Part shown: piece by piece, positions 52,701 through 61,700 of the stretch
How the letters are laid out: each line of letters opens with the position of its first letter
How positions within the stretch are numbered: position 1 is the first letter of the stretch
DNA from: Chaetorhynchus papuensis
Taxonomy: Eukaryota; Chordata; Aves; Passeriformes; Rhipiduridae
Length of the DNA: 64,000 nucleotides
NCBI GenBank assembly: GCA_013396525.1
Contig: VWYX01000408.1
Coordinates: forward strand, 45,487-109,486
Direction of reading: 5' to 3'
The notes under the pieces: model-generated
What the model saw: only the letters and a program-made list of their open reading frames with translations
Databases searched by the model: none
Told to the model about the DNA's origin: nothing
Made by a program: the position numbers and the translations under genes

Positions 52701-55700
52701 GTGAAACAACAAAACTGGAAGGTGCTAAAGCTGTTCATCGTGTTTCTGGATTATTAAAATACTTCAGTGTGTGAGGAAGGAAGGAAGAATAAAGAGATGC
52801 CTGTAGGAGAAACAGAGTACCCAAAAGTTGGAGGTATGGGAACTGTAGTATAGAGGGTATATAAAGATAAGAGCATATAGTGGGGTTTTTTTAATTATAT
52901 GTGAAATAAGCCAGGGAGAAAAGATAAATGATAATTGCTTTGAAATGTCTGTCACTGATAGGAAGAGTCTACAGGATGAGTATTGCAAAAGGGAATATAT
53001 AATGAGATAGTTTTTTGTTTCTTTTTGAGTAGCATTTTCACAGATAATAAATTTTTAAAAATCTGTCATTTACTGCTTGAGAACACCATGAACAGTTTCA
53101 TGTTGTTCATGTCACAGCCCAGTACTGTTTGGAGCATGAAGAAATGTAAATGGTAAAGGAGCACACGAGATTAAAAAAATTGGCATAAGGCAGTGCTCCA
53201 GCCTCCTAGTACTGCTGGCAGCTCTGGCACTTTGGTGCCTTTGGTGTGGAGCAGCTCCTCAGGGTGCTGAGCTGTTTGTCCCACCGCTTCTGCTGGTCCT
53301 CGCTGCAAGGGTTAGAAATGCTCTTTGGCCTCCAGCCTCATTTATTCTTTCCCCAGATGGTCTTGTGCTCTTGTTGTGTGATGTTTAGATAGTTGAAGCT
53401 TTGGTCCTGCACGCACCTCCTGCTCTCCTGCTGTTGCTCAGGTAGCAAAATACATGGGATCCCCCCAAACTCCAGCACTTCCAGCCATGTTTTTTTTCCT
53501 CCCGTTTTCTTTACTCTGTGGAATGATGTAAACTGGGTGATTTTTTTTCTTTTTTTCTTTTTTTTTCTTTATTTTTATTTTTTTTTCTTTTTAACTTTTT
53601 TTTCAATTATTATTTTGAGATCACATTTTCAGGATTACAGAGGTTGTATTTATTTTAGTTCTGGGGAGATGGAGATTGTAGTCAGAGACTGAAGTGTTCT
53701 GAATAACTGGCTGCTACCATACAGTGAAGGAATGAGCAACAGTACAGGCACTGGTACAGAAGCCAGTGGGAGAGCCCTGGAGGAGCTGACTGCAAGCAGA
53801 TCCTTCACATTCTTCTTGCCTTTAGAAAAACGTCTCTGGCTGGATATCAGGAGAAAAAGAGTAGAAGAGATTTAGTTTTGGACATGGACTTGTAAAGTTG
53901 CCCACTCTGTTGGGTTAGGGATCTCTGGTGTCCTGAGGAATAGAGGCAACAGAGCCCATGTCTTAATAGCCCTCAGTCTGCTAGAGTGGTTACCAGGGTG
54001 AAAAATGAATGTTTTATTCATTCTTTGAATGTAACACAGGGTAGACTGGTCTTTTGTTATTTCCACATACTTCCAAAGTTTGTTGAATTGAAAAGTTGTG
54101 TATAAGTGACATGGCGAAAGTCCTTAACAAAACTGTCTTGCAGAGAATGGGAGAAAAACACTTTCAGAGGAGACTGTGCAGTCTAAGCATGGACTGGATT
54201 AAAGCACGCTGATTTTTGTAGCCGTGGCAACTTTCTGTGTAATCTCCTATTTTGAGAAATAGAGTCAAAGATAAGATTATTAAAACATTCCTCATATCTG
54301 ATTCTATTGTTATGATAGTAGAGAATATTATTTCTTTGTATGTCGCCTTATTAAATATAACAGCAAAGCTAAACCCAAATGTTTCTTTTTGTTGTTTTCC
54401 AAAGGATTCATCCCCCTGAATTCTTCAAGAACAAATATGCTGTGGATGAAGCCCACTATGTGACCGAGGTGAGTTGTCTGTGTTTCTGAATACTTTTTTC
54501 TGTGAATACAAAATCAGTGAGTGGCAATGACTTTGCTTAATTTTAGTCCTCTTCTTACTGGATGTCTCCTGACTTGATGGGATCTTCTCTCCCTTCCCTG
54601 TTACTAGAAAATGTTCTTTTATCTTACAAAGCACTTGTAAATTTATTTTAAGGCTGGTCTTTTGATCTGAACACAGTTCTTAATCCAAAGGCAGTCTCAT
54701 AAACATGTTCTGTGCATGATGAGACCTGTTAGTTTGTGGCTTTATCCAAATGAAACTTGTCATTAAATAAATTTTTTGCTATGCCTTGGAGATTTGAGGA
54801 GATTGCTGTCAAGGAGGTTGCACGTCCTAGCTCTGAGTTGGGAGCCTGCATTCATTTTATGTCTCCAAAAAGCTGTTGGGAAAGGCTGCCTGCCTCACTC
54901 TTATTTTCTATAGAATCATCCTATTACTTGAAAAAGCAAATATATTCACATTTCTAGATGCTAGTGTGCCTTGCTTAGTTAGGTCTCTGATTTAATTTCT
55001 GAGCAGATGTTTGTACACTTGTGCACCTGGCCAGGGATCATTTCTTTGGTAGGAAGGCTCAGCAGGTGAGGACAGTATTCCTGCCAAGCTCTGTGTGTGA
55101 CTTTCATGAAGAGCAGCTTGAAGAAGACTCCTCTGATTCTTCTGTTCCTGTAGAGCACTGACTCTTTAGACCAAAAGTTTTGCTCTCATCAGCTGTGAGG
55201 AGGTTTCATTTAATTTTCATAATAAGTCCAGCTACGAAATGAAGTTTGATGTGTGTCAGAAGCTGGGAGTGGAGGGAGCTATGGAGAAGTTGATTTTTGC
55301 CATGTGTGAGTTGGAGTCACGTAGTGTTCAGGTGCTCCAGTGCTCATCTGTCAGAAGGTGAAAATTGCAAGTGGAAATACATGTTTTATTTTTAAAAATC
55401 ATACTTTTAAAAATCACATTCACCTTAGTGGTTTTGGGTCACTTTCTTCAACAAATGTCTTTATTGCAGTTCTATTCTCTGCTTCTTTACTGCTTAAAAA
55501 CTTCATTGATGGGAAAAAGAGCTCTTTATGCGGACCAGTAAATAAATTAAAAAATGAAGGCTGCTTTCAACCTGGACTATATGTATTGAAGTGAGAAGCT
55601 GTTGAAGCTTGCAACATAGTTGTTCAGCTCTCTTCTATGACTTTTGCCTTGTTTGCCAAGGAATTAGTTTTCCATCACCAGGACACCCAGGGCCTTTTTT

Positions 55701-58700
55701 ATAGAATAGCTTTATGTCAATGAATGACCAACGTGTGTGTGTTATCCTGATACTTCATGAGATTAAGATATGAAAAAAATAAAGGGTGGAATTGATATTT
55801 TTGAACTTTCACTGCCATATACTTTCTTTTGTTAATATTAGTAGTGTGCTGTTAGGGTGGTTTAAAGTTGATAGACTTGTGCTCCATGAGGCTATGTCAT
55901 GTGTTCATTGCCTCAAGGTATGTGTAATTCAGCACCCACCCTTCTGCAGCTGCTCTGAAAGCCCAGCGCTTTACAAGCCCAGTGATTTTGTTCTCAGTTT
56001 ATGAATCTTTGAAGGAGACTGAAGGAGCCTAATAAAAGGATTAGTTAGTAGAAGTGACCCAGTGAGGCTAACAGTAAATATTCTTTGCTAAGCATTTAGC
56101 ACATTGTAATGTAATAATACTAATGTAAATGTTATAAGTGCAGGATGGAGTACCCTGGTGTTCCTTATTTCTGAGTGACATTACAATTTTTTGGCTCCTA
56201 TGTTGTGTCTTCCTAATGATGACAGTAGAAGTGAGTTATACTTGGTATTTATGTCTTTAAAGGACACCATCAACTTGATCACTGCATTTCTGTCAATATT
56301 TTGTATTCTACTATCTCTTGTTTTATTTCTTGGGTAATACTACAATATCTGAAATGTATCAGAGGAACATTTTTGTCTTTGCAGCTCATTTACTTTATAT
56401 ACAGTGAATATTGATGAAATTGATATCAGTGTGGTTATGAGGAAAAAAAAAAGACAAATAACAGTAATCTAAAACCTCTTTTTAGATATCCAGTGTCTTG
56501 GCTTTGAAGAAACCTGCTGTACTTCTCACTTTGGTAAGTCATATTCTGAAATTTCTGCAATGAGGATACCAGTTTATGCAGCATTTCTTTGCACTGTCAT
56601 TCTCTATTTTTTCCTCCCCATCTTACACCAAATTTGAGGTCATCTATGTATAAAAATCTAGTCTTCTGGCCCCTTCATGATTTCAAGATTTGTAGCCTCT
56701 GGCCTCATCCAGTCTGCATTCTGTCTGCCAAAAGCTGTGTTGGTTTTCTGGCAAAACATGGCAAGCCTATTGACCATGATGGCCTCTACCCTATCTACAC
56801 TGACTCCAAACTCCTTTTTCCTTTTATGCTATTCTGGTCATGTCATGAACATGTTTGGGCTTTTCTGTGGGAATCCCACAAGGATTCAGGGAATACTTTT
56901 TCTGCATAGAGTGGTTTAGTAGGAACAGCTTCTGGGAGGAGTAAGGCAGTATTAAAAGCCTGCGAAGTATTTTGAATGGTCCTTGCTTATTTCTTTGGAA
57001 GAAGGATGAATGAGTGGAGGTGAAGACTGAGTTTCTCCTTCCCCATCACCTCTCTCCCAGCTGCTCCACTGCTTTACATGTCTTTTGTAAACTCTCACTA
57101 TCTGTTTTATTGTCTCCAATCTATATAGAAATTCTTTGCTGGTTCCGAGCTTTCCCTTACAGTAAATGCAGTGGCAGCTCCTGGATTTCTTGTTTTCCCA
57201 TGATAGAGACCAGACAGAAATCTTAACAAAAAAAAAAATCCCTCCTCAGGAAGTTACATGGCCTCAGATCTGAATTCTTTATCCATTAAGAACAGAGGTC
57301 CTAACGAGTTTTCAGGCTTTCTTTCATTTATATTTGTATACACGCATATACGCTTAAAAGATGCCCCTATGGCTTAACTTCATGTTCTTTAAGAGGAATG
57401 AGGGAAATGGAATGTTTGACCATCTTGTGCTTCTTACTGTGCATTTCTTCACATGGAGTTGTTGAGTAGTTATCACTCTGGGAGTATCCTGTTGTAATCA
57501 GAAATTTTCACATAATTTTTGGCTGAGAGGAGAGTGCTGTGGTGCTATCACATTCCTCCCACTGCCATGAAGAAGTATTCAGAGAAGGGAAGAGCACTTC
57601 TCTGTCTGCTGCTGAATGGAAATCTGGTCCTCTTCTCCTGTGGTCTCATTCCAGATACAGAACTGTAAAGGCTGCTCTGCAGGGTTCCCCAGGCTCATGT
57701 CAGAAGTGTTCATTTGCTGTGTGGCAGCCAAAATACTCTTGCTTATGCTGCTTGCTTGAATGGAAAGCTGTAGGGGAGCAGCAAGCAAATTTAAATAGTA
57801 ACATTGCCAAGGCAGGGCATAATAATTTATTTTAATATTAAATTGCTTTAGAAGAAAACTTGCCTATTTTTCATTCTCTTGCCCTGTATAATTATTTTAT
57901 AGGTCTCACAGCTCCCTCTTAAGACATAAGGGCATTAGAAATCGAAGTTTGTCTTTTTCCTAAGCAGCACATCGTGACCTGAGTTCTGCGCTGGTCTCCT
58001 ATGGAACCGATTATTTCTTATATTGGACTGTGTTTGAACAAACAGTTGGGGGTTTTTTATTTATGGTGATTCAGGTTAACTTATGTGTAAGTTTTCCGAA
58101 ATACTTACTGCAATCAAGTTCTCCCCATGATTTAAATTTTAAATACCTGTGTTTGACTCAGAATCATGGTATTTTTAATATTTTTCCTCCCAGCGTGGTG
58201 TTAATACTGATAGTGGAAATGTCTCCAAAGAAGCTTCATTTGAGGGGATCAGCCAGTAAGTGACATGGCTTTTTTGTACATTAATTGTTACACAGTTATG
58301 TTGAATTCATTTTATATTTCAAATTAAATTATGTTTTTTCTTAATGACAGAATGTTGAATGGCACATCAGATGCCAAACATTTTATTTCCATAGAAATTT
58401 TGATACCTGTTTCTAATGACTTGAAATACAGTTGGGGTTTTTTTTCTGAAATCTCTTTTGCATGTAAGTTAATCCAAATTATCTCTTTGTCTGTGTTTAC
58501 TGTAGCTATTTAAAACCAAATAGACCCGTCCTCATACATCCATTTCCACTTTGGGGATTGGAATATTTGATTTTCAGATTGCTGAAAAATTAATCTGTAA
58601 GAGTAGCCTCTTTCTCTTACCGATTTCCCTGCACATTATTAATCTAGATGTTAGGGATTGTGGTATGCACAGTCTTCTGAAAAAATGTTACATAACAGGT

Positions 58701-61700
58701 GTAAAATAAAATCACAAATCACAAAAAAGGAATAATCATTTCTCTGTCTTGATGTAATCTTTTAGTGTCCCTTAATGCTGTCTTTTTATGAAGTTTGGCT
58801 ACTAGTGGGGTGAAAATGTCTTCCTGCATGCAGGATTTTGAAAGTGCAGTAATTAGAAATACATCACAGCTTGCTCTGGGATGTGAGGATGGTTGCCTCA
58901 ATTTTTAATGAAATACAACTGTCTGTTCTGTATGATATCTTTAAAAGGATATAGTTTTCTGTTTCGACACAAGTGTATGGCAAAAAAGAAATAAACCCCC
59001 CTCATTAAAAAGTGTGTTAAAATAAACAGTTGTGCTGAGAAGTTGAGGCCTTTTTTTATGATCGTTGACTCCAGTCGCCCCACTGTATTTTTCTCCATTG
59101 TCCTCTGTCAACAGCATGTTCATTCTACAGTGAAGATGGTAATGCACAGAATGTGCTGCAAGTCTGGGCACTTGTTTGTATAGTCTGAGCATGCTTTCTG
59201 CTGGGATCGTTTCTTTGTGTCAAGTGATCTGAAATCTGGAATCTGATTTCATAATTACTTTGTTCTCCCCTCTGTATCCTAAATGGGAACTTTATGGTTC
59301 TGTCAGGGATGTTGGGAACAAGGTGCCATGCATTTAGACAGCTTTTGCTGCCCACTGAGTATGAAGTATTCTATAATACACATAAGTCACTTTTAATGAG
59401 TGTTTGGTGTCCTTTTGCTGTTACAACCAGTGTGAGTTCTGTTGCTTTGTCCAAGTAGTTAGTCATCTTATGCTCTCCACATACAGGTGGACCTCCCCAG
59501 TGCCTGTGTGGAGCAATATCTCCAGTTTTATCTGATATACCTCCACATGAAATATAAACAGTTACTAACTTCATCAGCAGTTCTGTATTGGAATGATGTA
59601 CAAAAGTCTGTTTGAACTACCAAAACCCCCTTTTTTACCCTGAATTTCATTAAACCCCATTTAAAGAGTTCAATTAGTAGCCCATTCACTAGTCAACATT
59701 GCTCTAGGAAGCCACTCCATTAAGTGCTTCATTTGAGATTTTAATAGAGCATCTCATGCAACACTTAATGATATTTAAGCATTGGCTACTCAGTGGTAAA
59801 TATGTTGTCCATGTGCTCCAGGAGGAGTGCTTCTCCTTTCCTAGCAGGGATTTCCAGCTGTTAGAAGAGATTTCTCTTTTGAGACTTGGCACATGCTCAT
59901 CCCTCTCCACTCCCTAGGCACTAGGTCATTCATTTTGCTTTTGACAGGTCTGGTTGGTACCTTCCCCTCCCAAGCTCACAGTATGGAAGAGCATGCATTG
60001 ATTTTGTTGCTGGATCAACTCCTCTCTTCTGACAGACACCATGCCTCCCTTTGATCTCCCTGATTCTGTCTGTGTCTTCTCACGGGCTGTGGTGGCTCTG
60101 GTGAGCTTGTGCTTGGTCCATGTGCCGGGGGTAATTGGCGGTGTGGAGGACAGGGCGAGCTTCCTTTTAAACTCTGCTCTCCTCAGAATTTTTTAACTCT
60201 GTATATAAACCAGTCCATTTTATATTTGTTTCCCATACAGACCCAAACCAATTTCAACATTCCTGCTTTCCTGCTTGTCTACCTCTCCTGTAGCAAACGT
60301 TTCCTCTATAGAAAGATATATTTCAGATGTATTGATTGTTCAGAGTTTATACTGAACAATGTGTTCCTTCGAACTGTGCTCTCTCCTGCCTGCCTGTGAC
60401 TGTGCCTTGCTGGCTCTCTCAGTCCTCGGCTCAGCTGGGCTCTGCCCTGGCCATGATGCTCAATTTTATGCCTGGTCTCCTGTTTGTTTTGTTTTCTGGC
60501 TACCTGGCCAAGATCTGTTTTCTTGGTAGGACCCTTTTGTGTTTCTCCTGCTCCCATATGTCTTTTTTCTCCTAGGCTGACCTAGCCCAGTGTGGGGTGG
60601 GGGCTGTGGTGGGTGTTTCATGATGGATAATGAAAATAATGTCTAATTTCCTGAGAAAAGGTGAATCTTGCTCTCTTTGCAGGCTGTTCATCTGCTTCTG
60701 TCAGAAGCTGTATTTCTCTTGCCCTAGTGATGTTGCTTCCCTGCCTTACTTTTTGAACCTTTCGAACCATTTGAACTTCTTCTGGAACATTATTACCTAA
60801 GTTATTTGGTTAATTTTTCTACTCATAAATAGTCATTTGAGACAAAATGACTGCTGTGGTTGTGGGTTATTTCTGTGCCCAAAAGATCACCCTGAAATTA
60901 TTTTTGTCATGCTAGCAATAGCCGAGTTTGATTCTATCCTGATGATAGAGCCTATACGGGTGAATTATTTCATGGTTTCCATTAGTTTATGGATAGCTCT
61001 CTCATATAGCAAGGGATGTTGTCCCTAAGAAAAGCTAGTCTGTTGCTGCAGGCTGTGGAAAGAGAGGCCAGGGGTACACGGAAAGCTGCCCTGCTCAGCA
61101 GAGGGTGCTACCAGGGCTCAGTGAGGGACCAGCCTGGGACAGGGGCTTGAGACAGGAGACCTGGAGTGTTTCCTGATGCTGCTTCTGGTGACTCCCCTCA
61201 GGTCAGTTCTGTTTGCAGCTCTTCGGAATCTTGCAGAAGTGGATTTCTCACTTGCCCCAGAAGGCTTAAGTGTAGAAGGCAGATTTCTAAAGTAGTTTTA
61301 GTGCTTTCTTTTCTAGAAATACATGTTTCTATTTGCTAATAGAGGTCAGTTCTGTGTTTGCAGGTTTTTTTCCTAATTCATGGATCCATCTTTCAGGCTG
61401 GAAAATGTGCAGGATTTTTTTTAATCTAATCATGTCAAAATGCTTTGAGAGGATGTGACTCACCATATAGAAAATGGGTTTTGAACCTGTAGGTTTGAAC
61501 AGTAATGTGCCATATACTTTAAAACACTGTTGAATAAATCTTTGCTTACTGTGTTGGCAGGGTTTTTTTCATCCTCAGAGTCCATTGAAGTAAATGATGG
61601 ACAGTTTAAGCAATGTACCTAATGTTTAAAGTTTTGCAGTGAATTCCTTTTTTCATATTGCATAGCCAAATCAGTTCATTAGGACAAAGACTCCACATGT

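Larger units (their letters stand above)
38720..54404 (+). other. PEPD: PEPD intron 3 (15.7 kb)
   Basis: The largest complete intron in the window, GT-AG. It contains a possible solo LTR (about 40117-40430), an old CR1 fragment (about 44225-44530), a GT-rich tract (48098-48162), a second CR1 copy (51114-51660) and a long T-rich tract (53540-53604). Open frames inside it, including 170 codons at 43382-43894, are AT-rich, hydrophobic and unrecognised. No additional exon is needed, because exons 3 and 4 join in frame. Confidence 0.9.
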
